Shown: positions 8,102 through 15,700, counted from the first letter of the stretch. The stretch is 18,239 bases of DNA from Pseudomonadota bacterium (GCA_021848375.1 JAJZUR010000012.1:1-18239); one strand, 5' to 3'. The notes: a model not told the origin generated them from the sequence alone. A program made the numbers and translations.

Positions 8102-8302
8102 ATGAAGAACGTTGCGTTGTACCTTTCGGGGCTGATATTCTTGGTTATGTCTATTGCCCAATTCTTGCGGTATAAATTAGATATAACTGTGATTATTGGC
8201 AACAACCACCATATTCCGGTAGAATTATCGTTGGTGGCATCTGTGGTTGCTTTGATATTGGCGCTTTGGATGTTTATTGCAGCTATAACGAAAAATCGCT
8301 AG
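8102..8302 (+). CDS. small two-helix membrane protein
   Basis: A 66-residue protein with two hydrophobic segments, about residues 4-22 and 42-62, joined by a short polar loop containing RYKLDITVIIGNNHHIP. The start is well supported by AAAGGAGAGT just before the ATG. The gene is followed at once by the exonuclease frame. I cannot assign a function. Similar two-helix proteins of this size are common in gammaproteobacteria. An inner-membrane location is inferred from hydrophobicity only. Confidence 0.75.
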   Translation: MKNVALYLSGLIFLVMSIAQFLRYKLDITVIIGNNHHIPVELSLVASVVALILALWMFIAAITKNR

Positions 8303-8304
8303 TT

Positions 8305-8853
8305 TTGAAAATTTTGTCTTTTGATTTAGAGCTTAATCAGGCTCCAACTGGTGCAAAAATCATTGAGATTGGAGCATGTGTTGGTGATATTTTAACGGGT
8401 GAAATTCTTGAAAGTTATTCAGCTTTTGTGAATCCCGAAGAAAAACTGGTCGATCATATTATTCTGCTCACGAGTATTACTCAACAACAAGTAGATGCGG
8501 CGGGTACTTTACTTGCGGCATATCAAGGCATGGAAGCCTTAGCGGCTCGGCATGCGTGTCAACGGATGCCAATTGTATGGGGCGGGGGTGATGGTGCGAC
8601 TTTAAGGAAAGAATTACCTCCTGAAACTCCTTGGTCTTTTGGGCGGCGCGAATTAGATGTTAAAGCGGTATTTCAAGCCTACGAAATGGCGGTTGGAGAG
8701 AAAGTGCAAGCTGGTTTAGCGAAAGCCATGACTCGCTTAGGACTCGCCTTTAAAGGGAGAAAACACCGGGCGATTGATGATGCGAATAATACTTTTTTGA
8801 TTTACTGCGCATTACTTGACAAATTTAATCCAAAGCGCAATGCAAACACTTAG
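8305..8853 (+). CDS. DEDDh-family 3'-5' exonuclease
   Basis: A 182-residue DnaQ-like exonuclease. Exo I is FDLELN with Asp7 and Glu9, Exo II is VWGGGDGATL with Asp96, and Exo III is HRAIDDA with His154 and Asp159, so all DEDDh residues are present. The layout resembles KapD/ERI-type exonucleases more than the polymerase epsilon subunit. I chose TTG at 8305, two bases after the upstream stop, because the product then begins MKILSFDLEL as in relatives. The ATG at 8266 would add 13 residues inside the preceding gene and has no ribosome site. Substrate, DNA or RNA, cannot be told from sequence. Its 3' end overlaps the permease gene. Confidence 0.85.
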   Translation: MKILSFDLELNQAPTGAKIIEIGACVGDILTGEILESYSAFVNPEEKLVDHIILLTSITQQQVDAAGTLLAAYQGMEALAARHACQRMPIVWGGGDGATLRKELPPETPWSFGRRELDVKAVFQAYEMAVGEKVQAGLAKAMTRLGLAFKGRKHRAIDDANNTFLIYCALLDKFNPKRNANT

Positions 8854-9655
8854 CATTTTAGAATTCACTATTTTCATTTTGATTATCTCTATTCCCATTG
8901 GGATTTTTGGGATATTAGTAGGGTTAGGGGGCGGTATTTTCATGATACCAATCTTAACCTTTTTTGGGGTAGATATTCATTACGCAATGGGAGGATCACT
9001 CATTTCCATTATTACACTTTCACTGGGCGCTTCTATCACCAAAAGCAGTCAACAATATACCAATATCAAAGTGGGCGTTTTTTTAGAAACGGGCGCTGCA
9101 ATTGGAGCAGTGGTGGGCGCTTTTTTATTAACCCAATTACCAGTAAATTGGATTGCGCTGTTATTTGGGCTTATATTATTGTTGTCAGCTTATTTATCGA
9201 TGCGGCGAAATAAGCTGGAAGAAGCTGCTGCAGCTGAACATGCTCAATTGAAAGGTATAGAGCTTGGAAAAATTACTAAGGTCAAATTATTTCAGAGTTG
9301 GTTGATTATTGCTACCGCGGGCGTTTTATCAGGGGTATTTGGGATTGGCTCGGGCACTGTTAAAGTGATTGCGATGGATCAAGTTTTACGTTTACCTTAT
9401 AAAATTTCGACGGCAACCAGTAATTTTATGATAGGGATGACGGCGGCAGCGAGTATCGGGGTCTATTTTGCAAATGATTATTTTAATTTTACCGTTACTT
9501 TTCCAGTGGTTGTGGGTATTTTTATTGGCACATTGATCGGCTCAAAGATGTTACATACCGCAAAAACGCGACAACTCCGATGGCTATTGGTTGGCGTGTT
9601 AGTGTTGTTGGGATTCAAAATGTTGCATCGTGGAATGACGGGTATTTTATCATGA
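8840..9655 (+). CDS. TauE/SafE family membrane permease
   Basis: A polytopic inner-membrane protein with about eight helices in two similar halves. The repeated signature is visible twice: GILVGLGGGIFMIPIL near the N-terminus and SGVFGIGSGTVKVIAM in the second half. Family members export sulfite, organosulfonates or related anions, but the substrate cannot be read from sequence. I chose ATG at 8840, overlapping the exonuclease by 14 bases; a TTG at 8816 would add eight residues. The stop overlaps the start of the next gene (ATGA), which encodes its common DUF1634 partner. Confidence 0.9.
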   Translation: MQTLSILEFTIFILIISIPIGIFGILVGLGGGIFMIPILTFFGVDIHYAMGGSLISIITLSLGASITKSSQQYTNIKVGVFLETGAAIGAVVGAFLLTQLPVNWIALLFGLILLLSAYLSMRRNKLEEAAAAEHAQLKGIELGKITKVKLFQSWLIIATAGVLSGVFGIGSGTVKVIAMDQVLRLPYKISTATSNFMIGMTAAASIGVYFANDYFNFTVTFPVVVGIFIGTLIGSKMLHTAKTRQLRWLLVGVLVLLGFKMLHRGMTGILS

Positions 9656-9981
9656 TAACACATTTAAAAATGCTATTAAAACACATTGGGTTTTATGGCC
9701 TTGTCTTAGCAATTGCACTGATGGTTATTGGTGGGACATTCAATTTATATGCCGTTGGAAGAGAACCTTTGTACAGTGTTGCGACCTTCTCTAAACAACA
9801 TTTTGAAACACCTGCCTTAAAAATCATTGGATGTGGGGTTGGATTAATTTTGTTATTACAATTTATTCGGGTTTTTTTGGTTAGCGCTATTTTTATTGCT
9901 AAAAAAGACTACATCATGGGTGGACTCAGTGGATTTATTTTTTTAGTGCTTACCTACTCTTTCGTCTATGATTACTTTTAA
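9652..9981 (+). CDS. DUF1634 family membrane protein
   Basis: A 109-residue protein with three hydrophobic helices, about residues 12-30, 58-76 and 88-105. It begins MITHLKMLLKHIG and its ATG overlaps the TauE/SafE stop by four bases. A longer frame exists from 9580 but would lie within the permease gene and has no ribosome site. DUF1634 genes are characteristically paired with TauE/SafE permeases, which is the main basis for the call; the two products probably form a complex or act on the same anion. No biochemical role is established that I know of. Confidence 0.82.
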   Translation: MITHLKMLLKHIGFYGLVLAIALMVIGGTFNLYAVGREPLYSVATFSKQHFETPALKIIGCGVGLILLLQFIRVFLVSAIFIAKKDYIMGGLSGFIFLVLTYSFVYDYF

Positions 9982-10080
9982 GTTGCTATGCTTTCCAAGT
10001 CATGCAGAAACTCTTGCTCTTGATCCATGATTTTCATAAACTAAGTACTGAGAAAGTAATAGGTCTTAGCAGGGGTATTT

Positions 10081-11217
10081 ATGGCAAGGCAAATCATTCA
10101 GGATTTGTTAGCAAAGGCCGCGATTAGCATTAATGGCCCTAATCCGTGGGACATATCGATAAAAAATGATCAGCTTTTCAAACGAGTGTTGGTGGACACC
10201 GATATGGCGCTAGGCGAGTCTTATATGGATAACTGGTGGGATTGCGTGGATCTCGATCAGTTTTTTTATCGAATTTTTTCAGCCAATCTTGAACATAAAA
10301 TACTCTTGCATCCTAAATTTTGGCGCAATACACTCATTCAAAGCACCTATGTAATTTTGCGGCGTTTTTTTAATTATCAGACAAAGCATAAAGCAAAAAT
10401 AGTGGGTGAATCTCATTATGACATTGGTAATGATTTATATCAAAGCATGTTAGATAAAAGATTAGTTTATACATCCGCATATTGGGAAGGGGCAAATAGT
10501 TTAGATGAAGCACAAGAAAAAAAATTAGAACTTACGTGTCAGAAGTTATATTTAAAGCCGGGTATGACCCTGTTAGATATCGGATGTGGTTGGGGCAGTT
10601 TTGCCAAATACGCTGCTGAAAAGTATGGCGTATCTGTGGTTGGGATCACTATCTCAAAAGAACAAATGGAGCTTGGACAAGATCTTTGTCGCGGCTTACC
10701 GATTGAATTCCGCTTAATGGATTACCGTGATCTATTAAAAGAAAATTTACAATTTGATAGAATTGTTAGTCTAGGCATGTTTGAGCATGTCGGTTATAAG
10801 AACTATTCACTCTATATGAAAACAGTGGCTCACTGCTTAAAAAGCAATGGCTTATTTTTATTGCATAGTATTGGGACGAATCGTTCCACTAGTGTAACCA
10901 GTCGCTGGATCAATACTTATATTTTCCCGAATGGCCAATTACCCTCGATTGCCCAATTAGGAGCAGCCTTGGAAGGGGTTTTTGTAATGGAAGATTGGCA
11001 TAATTTCGGCGTTGATTATGATAAAACCTTGATGGCGTGGCATCGAAATTTTAATAGCAACTGGGATAAATTAAAACACAAATACAGCGAACGTTTTAGG
11101 CGCATGTGGAATTATTATTTACTTTCCAGTGCCGCCGGATTTCGAGCGCGTCACGCGCAGCTCTGGCAACTGGTTTTATCTAAGAATGGTTTAGCGAATG
11201 GATATCGCCGGGTTTAA
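10081..11217 (+). CDS. cfa: cyclopropane-fatty-acyl-phospholipid synthase, Ser at the usual Cys site
   Basis: Uses S-adenosylmethionine to convert cis double bonds of membrane phospholipid acyl chains to cyclopropane rings. The 378 residues align throughout with E. coli Cfa (382). The SAM motif LDIGCGWG is at 165-172. Bicarbonate-site residues Glu235 in MFEHVG, His262 in LLHSIG and Tyr313 in DYDKTL are present. The site equivalent to E. coli Cys139 reads YTSAYW, with Ser132 in place of Cys. The start follows AGGGGTATTT. The 99-base leader shows no convincing sigma-70 promoter; in E. coli one cfa promoter is RpoS-dependent, which could explain this. The gene is convergent with the lipoprotein gene, with 15 bases between stops. 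Confidence 0.95.
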   Translation: MARQIIQDLLAKAAISINGPNPWDISIKNDQLFKRVLVDTDMALGESYMDNWWDCVDLDQFFYRIFSANLEHKILLHPKFWRNTLIQSTYVILRRFFNYQTKHKAKIVGESHYDIGNDLYQSMLDKRLVYTSAYWEGANSLDEAQEKKLELTCQKLYLKPGMTLLDIGCGWGSFAKYAAEKYGVSVVGITISKEQMELGQDLCRGLPIEFRLMDYRDLLKENLQFDRIVSLGMFEHVGYKNYSLYMKTVAHCLKSNGLFLLHSIGTNRSTSVTSRWINTYIFPNGQLPSIAQLGAALEGVFVMEDWHNFGVDYDKTLMAWHRNFNSNWDKLKHKYSERFRRMWNYYLLSSAAGFRARHAQLWQLVLSKNGLANGYRRV

Positions 11218-11232
11218 TCTTATCCCCAGTTT

Positions 11233-11718
11233 CTAATTTTGAATTTTCCAGTGTGCACGCGTATCTCGCACGTCTCTACAAGCACGTCCATGAACTTTTT
11301 CTTGTTGTCCATCAATCGTTACCGTGTTGACGTAGTCTCTGCAGACCATATTTTGATTCGGTAATTCTTGTGTTCGCGTTACTTGAAATTGACCCGAGTG
11401 ATTATTATTGGGATTTCTCCAGGTGCTTACTTGATTATCTGGCGCTCGTTCTAGGGTACTTTGCATCGTTTGTTGCGCCAATTCTTTATCACGTTCATCC
11501 ATTTGATGTCCAATGGTGCCGCCGAGATAAGAACCTGCTAGTGCACCCAGGGCAACGCCCACTAATTGACCTTTACCTTTGCCAAATTGAGCTCCGGCTA
11601 ATGCGCCCGCAGCACCACCGATTAACTGACCACCTGTTTGTTTTGGTCCAGCGCCGGCGCAGCCCGTTAAGGTAGCTATCAATAATAGGGATCCGATCAT
11701 TTTCTTATGTTGTAGCAT
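11233..11718 (-). CDS. glycine-zipper lipoprotein, 17-kDa surface antigen family
   Basis: A 161-residue exported lipoprotein. The signal peptide ends in the lipobox LTGC, with the lipidated Cys20. A glycine-zipper 2TM region follows (GGQLIGGAAGALAGAQFG and GVALGALAGSYLGGTIG, about residues 28-70), then a charged linker beginning MDERDKELAQ. A C-terminal beta-rich part contains CRDYV and GRACRDV, whose cysteines may form a disulfide. This is the layout of the Rickettsia 17-kDa antigen and Legionella relatives. It is expected in the outer membrane facing the periplasm or surface. The start follows GAGGAG (minus strand). Confidence 0.88.
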   Translation of the reverse strand: MLQHKKMIGSLLLIATLTGCAGAGPKQTGGQLIGGAAGALAGAQFGKGKGQLVGVALGALAGSYLGGTIGHQMDERDKELAQQTMQSTLERAPDNQVSTWRNPNNNHSGQFQVTRTQELPNQNMVCRDYVNTVTIDGQQEKVHGRACRDVRDTRAHWKIQN

Positions 11719-11845
11719 ATTAACTCCTCAATTTTTACTTTGGTAAGGCGACAGAAAAAATAATCGTATTACGCTTTTAATAAAAAGTCAATGGGCTTGC
11801 TTGAATGAATGGTATGAGTAAATAAAACTATATAAAAAATCAGCT

Positions 11846-12757
11846 TTAATGCAAAATAGATGCGCTATCACTATGGATTACTTCTATCTGGATCGTCGTA
11901 TGCAAGATATTAAATTTGTCTTTAAGGATTTTAATTGCCATATCTAAGAGTGGGTGCTTATCTCGGGTGGCATGATTAATCACCAAATGAGCAGTCACGC
12001 TTATTTTACCATTCGTTAGCGCCCAGACATGCAAATCATGCACTTCCAAGACGCCTGGCAGGCTGAGTAATGCGTCATTGATCTCAGATAATTCAATGCC
12101 TTCCGGTACCCCCTCCAGTAAAATATTAATGCTTTCTTTTAAGAGAACCCAGGCGCGCGGCAAAATCCAAAGTGCAATAATAATAGCCATCAGTGAATCT
12201 AAATGCTGCCAGTGGGTTATTTGGATCAATAGAGCCGTTAAAATTACGCCCATGGAACTTAATAGATCCGCTTGTGCATCAATGTAGGCGCTTTTTATAT
12301 TTAAACTTTCCTTACTTCCGGAATGCAGTAAGCGAGTACTGATAAAATTAATGACGACACCAGCGCTGGCTACCCATAACATGCTATGAGTATGAATTTT
12401 ATGTTCTTTTAAAAACAGAGGGGAAAAATAAAAGCGTTCAATGGCCTCATAAAAGATAAAGCAAGCAACGAGGAAAAGCACGGTCGCATTAAATGCAGCA
12501 GCTAAGATTTCGAGGCGATAATAACCAAAAGTACGTTTTTTGTCGGCTTCTTTTCTGCCAAGGCGCATGGCCGTAATAGAAATAATCAGGGCCGAAGCAT
12601 CGGTAAAAAGATGTGCGGCATCGGATAATAAAGCAAGACTGTTACTGATAATGCTCCCAATGATTTCAACCACAATAAAAGTTGTGGTTAACGAAAGCGC
12701 AATCCATAAGTATTTTTCATTATTGACATGCTTGGCGAGATGTTGGTGCGCATTCAT
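11846..12757 (-). CDS. cation diffusion facilitator (CzcD/ZitB-like) metal exporter
   Basis: A 303-residue proton-coupled divalent metal exporter of the inner membrane, with six helices then a cytosolic ferredoxin-like domain (LLSLPGVLEVHDLHVWALT). The TM2 metal site is SDAAHLFTDASAL with Asp46, His49 and Asp53. The TM5 site reads YIDAQADLL, giving Asp160 and Asp164, where zinc-type members usually have His or Glu first. An N-terminal His-containing stretch (MNAHQHLAKH) is short. The ATG directly abuts the bcp stop, so the two are co-transcribed. Zinc is the likeliest substrate, but the Asp pair leaves iron, manganese or cobalt open. Confidence 0.9.
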   Translation of the reverse strand: MNAHQHLAKHVNNEKYLWIALSLTTTFIVVEIIGSIISNSLALLSDAAHLFTDASALIISITAMRLGRKEADKKRTFGYYRLEILAAAFNATVLFLVACFIFYEAIERFYFSPLFLKEHKIHTHSMLWVASAGVVINFISTRLLHSGSKESLNIKSAYIDAQADLLSSMGVILTALLIQITHWQHLDSLMAIIIALWILPRAWVLLKESINILLEGVPEGIELSEINDALLSLPGVLEVHDLHVWALTNGKISVTAHLVINHATRDKHPLLDMAIKILKDKFNILHTTIQIEVIHSDSASILH

Positions 12758-13198
12758 TTAGTTAAGCGTACTGATTGCTTTCATTACTTGATCAACATGA
12801 CCTTCTACTTTGACAGGGGACCAAACCTTGGCAATCTTACCCGTTTTATCTATCAAAAAAGTGGAACGGATGGTTTTATTGTCTGCTAGAACTTCGTAAG
12901 CTTGATGGACGATTAAATTCTGATCACTTAACAGACTAAAATTAAGATCATATTTATCAATAAATTTCGCATGGCTGCTTTCGCTGTCTTTAGAGATACC
13001 ATACACCACGCAATCGCTTGCCGTTAAGCGGGCTAAGGTATCGCGAAAATCACAGGCTTCTTGAGTACACCCCGGGGTATTGTCTTTAGGATAAAAATAT
13101 AATATAACTAACTTACCTTTGTGCGCCGCGAGCGAGTGTTTTTTTCCTTCTTCATCCGGCAACGCAAATTCAGGTGCTTTGCTTTGTTCCTTTAGCAT
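12758..13198 (-). CDS. bcp: thioredoxin-dependent peroxiredoxin Bcp
   Basis: Reduces hydrogen peroxide and organic hydroperoxides using thioredoxin. The active site is FYPKDNTPGCTQEACDF, with peroxidatic Cys44 and resolving Cys49 five residues later, as in E. coli BCP. The 146-residue length is normal. I chose ATG at 13198 because AAGGAGG lies five bases upstream on the minus strand. The frame is open for 36 more codons upstream to 13306, but that stretch has no homology I recognise. It is divergent from the thioredoxin-fold gene at 13343 and immediately precedes the CDF exporter. Confidence 0.94.
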   Translation of the reverse strand: MLKEQSKAPEFALPDEEGKKHSLAAHKGKLVILYFYPKDNTPGCTQEACDFRDTLARLTASDCVVYGISKDSESSHAKFIDKYDLNFSLLSDQNLIVHQAYEVLADNKTIRSTFLIDKTGKIAKVWSPVKVEGHVDQVMKAISTLN

Positions 13199-13261
13199 TG
13201 TTGCCTCCTTAATAGTCGTTGGTTTTAAAAATTTACCCAAACCGCTATAATAAATTAAATA

Positions 13262-13279
13262 TGCTATTGTTGCTATTGT
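13262..13279. repeat. 9-bp perfect tandem repeat between divergent redox genes
   Basis: TGCTATTGT occurs twice in tandem (13262-13270 and 13271-13279) in the 144-base region between bcp and the thioredoxin-fold gene. A plus-strand TATAAT lies nearby at 13246-13251. The position fits a regulator site shared by both genes, but I cannot name a regulator. Confidence 0.5.
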
Positions 13280-13342
13280 TTTTCTGCAAGTCATGATAGG
13301 ACACATAATGATAGATTTCGAACAAAGGGAAGGAGAAGTATT

Positions 13343-13903
13343 GTGTCATTAACGAATTCCACTATGCTGCCATTGAATACCTGTGCACCGATTTTTACCT
13401 TACTAAATACCATAGATGATAAATTATGGTCTTTGGATGAACTTCGCGGTAAACGAGGGACCGTGATAATGTTTATTTGTAACCATTGCCCGTTTGTGAA
13501 ACACGTACAAAAAGATTTAGTTCGAATTGCAGAAGAATATCAGAGAAAGGGATTTACTTTTATCGCGATTAGCGCGAATGATGCTAGCAGTTATCCTGAA
13601 GATGCGCCCGATAAAATGAAAGCAGTTGCGATCAGATTAAAGTATCCGTTTCCATTTTTGTATGATGAAACTCAGGTTGTTGCGAGAGCTTATCATGCGG
13701 CGTGTACGCCGGATTTTTTCTTATTTGATCAAGATTTAAAATGTGTTTATCGAGGACAACTGGATGATTCACGACCGGGTAATGGCATTCCGGTCACTGG
13801 ACGCGATCTTTGTAACGCGATGGATAATCTTTTAACCGGTAAACCGGTAGATCAAAACCAAAAACCAAGTCTTGGGTGCAATATAAAATGGAAAAATGCA
13901 TAG
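13343..13903 (+). CDS. thioredoxin-fold protein with CxxC (AhpC/TSA-type)
   Basis: A 186-residue soluble thioredoxin-fold protein. The beta-alpha-beta core is plain, with the redox motif CNHCPF (Cys46 and Cys49) after VIMFI. The region AISANDASSYPEDAPDKMKAVA and the cis-proline segment ACTPDFFLF follow, and the C-terminus has GCNIKWK. This combination is typical of a family annotated as thioredoxin family proteins of unknown partner. No signal peptide is present. The start is GTG at 13343 after AAGGAG. It is divergent from bcp, so both may answer oxidative stress; that link is inference. Confidence 0.88.
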   Translation: MSLTNSTMLPLNTCAPIFTLLNTIDDKLWSLDELRGKRGTVIMFICNHCPFVKHVQKDLVRIAEEYQRKGFTFIAISANDASSYPEDAPDKMKAVAIRLKYPFPFLYDETQVVARAYHAACTPDFFLFDQDLKCVYRGQLDDSRPGNGIPVTGRDLCNAMDNLLTGKPVDQNQKPSLGCNIKWKNA

Positions 13904-13920
13904 AAAAAATATGATGAGTA

Positions 13921-14952
13921 TTAATTCTGTTGCGCTAGATTTTCAGCCAAAGAAGTAATGTTAACCCTAGTTCTGCCGAGTTTGGTGATGGTGAGACGTT
14001 TTTTGTGTTGCCAAGAAAGCCAGGAAGTTCTTTCATATCCATTCGGATCTCGTGCATAGCGATAGAATTCTTCTAATATGGCTAAGCGTTCTTTGTATTG
14101 CGCTGCTCGCCAATGTTCGTCTGGGTTTGTTTCTAAAAGATTTTCGCCATTCATCTCTTCCTGGCGGTTGAGAATATCTTTTAGACTAACGTGTTTTGCA
14201 TTACGAATCATATCATAGAGAGCAAGAAAGGTCGTTGTTCGCCCCTGTCCATCATGGCAATGAAAATGCAGCCAAGTATTGGCGGGAAGCATTTTTACAA
14301 ATTTTACAAAACGATCCAGCTGAATATCATCAGGTCCTGTTTCATCGAGGACGTAAAATCGGATGGTTTTATAGCCTGCATTGATGACAAAATTTTGTTC
14401 AGTTGTGGCGCTTCGATTAAAAGGAATATGTTGCGGGAAAAAAATCCCTGGTTCTTCATTTTTTTCACTTATATAAGCGGTAATGGAGTCTTTGCCATTT
14501 AAACACGCACGCTGATTTAAACAATTCAGTAGATTTTTTTCAATGTTAATCACCTCTTTGGGAGATTTTCCTTTATTCGCAGCATTATGTACGCCATACC
14601 AACTGATGGGTAACCCATCTAATAACCCATGAGATTCTTTTCGTAAATCCACAATTACAATGTTAGGGTGGTTAATGGCTTTTAAGAGAGCGGGGAAATT
14701 CGTTGCGCTAAATTGGGCGCTACCAGAAGCCCTTAATTCATGTAAGCCAGTCAAATGAGTTGGTGCTGCTGTCATGGTTCTAAAATTATAGGGAATGTAA
14801 GGGTTATCTTTAAAATCTAAAATTAAGATAGGGTAGAGCGGCGTATGGACTGCTGGAGATTCGTGTGCCTGTGCAATGGGAACCATCCAAGTTTGAATGG
14901 CGAATGTTGTTAGGAAAACCAACCATTTATATCGATTCCTGCCTGGCGTCAA
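13921..14952 (-). CDS. exported PTP-like cysteine phytase / inositol phosphatase
   Basis: A 343-residue secreted phosphatase of the cysteine (PTP-like) phytase family. A signal peptide spans about 1-29: the charged start GRNRYK, a hydrophobic core, then AQA before the likely cleavage. The P-loop is HCHDGQGRTT with nucleophile Cys232 and Arg238. Asp203 in VLDETGPDD is the candidate general acid. VDLRKESHGLLDGLPISWYG (101-120) is a hallmark of these phytases. Family enzymes dephosphorylate inositol polyphosphates. The start is TTG at 14952, with GGAGA about seven bases upstream; an in-frame stop lies just beyond. Cys144 and Cys150 could form a disulfide. Periplasmic phosphate scavenging or action on host inositides are both possible. 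Confidence 0.85.
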   Translation of the reverse strand: MTPGRNRYKWLVFLTTFAIQTWMVPIAQAHESPAVHTPLYPILILDFKDNPYIPYNFRTMTAAPTHLTGLHELRASGSAQFSATNFPALLKAINHPNIVIVDLRKESHGLLDGLPISWYGVHNAANKGKSPKEVINIEKNLLNCLNQRACLNGKDSITAYISEKNEEPGIFFPQHIPFNRSATTEQNFVINAGYKTIRFYVLDETGPDDIQLDRFVKFVKMLPANTWLHFHCHDGQGRTTTFLALYDMIRNAKHVSLKDILNRQEEMNGENLLETNPDEHWRAAQYKERLAILEEFYRYARDPNGYERTSWLSWQHKKRLTITKLGRTRVNITSLAENLAQQN

Positions 14953-15161
14953 CTTTGTCTCCAGAATCAGTCAAAGAGATTGATCGTATGATCACTATAG
15001 GACAAAGAATGGGGGCTAGCTGTCGTTATTTTGAAATCTTAGCCAAACGCTATGGGGAATTTAGCTTTTGTCTTACAAAAATAGTAAGCTGACAACCTAC
15101 AATATTAACGGCTACTTTAAATATTATTTGCCTTTTTGGAATGTAATTGATAATTTATTAT

Positions 15162-15196
15162 GTAATATAATACGTAATATAACGTAACTTATTACG
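15162..15196. promoter_or_regulatory. repeat-rich promoter/operator of the kfrA-like gene
   Basis: GTAATATAA occurs at 15162-15170 and 15174-15182, 12 bases apart, and GTAA recurs at 15184. An inverted repeat CGTAATA (15173-15179) and TATTACG (15190-15196) overlaps the second copy. The first copy contains a consensus -10 TATAAT at 15166-15171; I find no good -35. KfrA proteins of plasmids repress their own promoters through repeats, so autoregulation is a reasonable inference. Confidence 0.55.
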
Positions 15197-15219
15197 AAAT
15201 GGATTATAGGAGCTAGATT

Positions 15220-15675
15220 ATGGGTAGACCAGGCATTACTTATCAAGATGTAGAAAGGGCGGCGCTTCAATTAAAAGAAAAAGGGGTAAACCCAACCGTT
15301 GATGCAGTGCGTACATTGCTTGGCACGGGCAGTAAAAGTACCATTGCCCCAAATTTGCAGCGTTGGAAGGCAAGCCAAGGCGATAGTTTCGCTTCTCGAG
15401 GACTTCCATCCGATCCCGATTTAATGGCTTTTCTCAAAAAAATGTTTGGACAGCTTCAAACCGTATCGCAGTCTGTAGAAAATAGCGCTCCCGAATTGAT
15501 TGCAGCCTATCGAGCCTTGGAATCGGAACGGCAACGCTTAAAAGCCGATATATCCATCTTAGAAAAACGATTAGCGCGATCCGATAAAGATCGGATGTTT
15601 TTAAAACAGGAAAGAGTTACTTTAAAAGAAGAGTTAAGAGCTTTACAGCAAGAGCTGAGAGAGAATTGCCATTGA
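15220..15675 (+). CDS. stand-alone KfrA-type DNA-binding protein
   Basis: A 151-residue protein with a KfrA N-terminal DNA-binding domain at about 1-50: MGRPGITYQDVERAA, then PTVDAVRTLLGTGSKSTI. A linker follows, then a coiled coil at about 105-148, rich in Leu, Glu, Lys and Arg. Plasmid KfrA proteins have the same domain order with much longer coiled coils, and they act in plasmid maintenance and autorepression. AGGAG at 15208-15212 supports the ATG. Its stop codon lies within the -35 of the next promoter. The product is probably a dimeric transcription factor or nucleoid-like protein. No partitioning ATPase is adjacent, so a role in segregation is not supported. Confidence 0.85.
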   Translation: MGRPGITYQDVERAALQLKEKGVNPTVDAVRTLLGTGSKSTIAPNLQRWKASQGDSFASRGLPSDPDLMAFLKKMFGQLQTVSQSVENSAPELIAAYRALESERQRLKADISILEKRLARSDKDRMFLKQERVTLKEELRALQQELRENCH

Positions 15676-15700
15676 TAAGAATTCTCATATAGCCTATAAT
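15672..15700 (+). promoter_or_regulatory. strong sigma-70 promoter of the toxin-antitoxin operon
   Basis: TTGATA (15672-15677) and consensus TATAAT (15695-15700) are separated by exactly 17 bases. The -35 overlaps the stop codon of the kfrA-like gene. The predicted start near 15707 falls inside the palindrome at 15699-15727. Confidence 0.75.

Noticed and set aside
8266..8304. Earlier ATG start for the exonuclease
   Set aside because: It lies inside the small membrane protein gene without a ribosome site and adds residues before the typical MKILSFDLEL start, though it cannot be fully excluded.
9580..9651. Longer start for the DUF1634 protein
   Set aside because: The extension is within the permease gene; the ATGA overlap at 9652 is the usual coupled start.
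11218..11232. Terminator between convergent cfa and lipoprotein genes
   Set aside because: Only 15 bases with no inverted repeat; no hairpin visible.
11370..11675. 101-codon plus-strand frame opposite the glycine-zipper lipoprotein
   Set aside because: Pure antisense shadow; the minus-strand gene has a lipobox, glycine zipper and ribosome site.
13199..13306. 36-residue N-terminal extension of Bcp
   Set aside because: The internal ATG at 13198 has an excellent AAGGAGG and gives the normal family length; the extension covers the divergent promoter region and repeats.
14865..15092. 75-codon plus-strand frame across the start of the phosphatase gene
   Set aside because: Antisense to the signal-peptide region, no ribosome site, no recognisable motif. 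The second half (after 14953) lies in non-coding DNA and could be a gene fragment, but I cannot support it.
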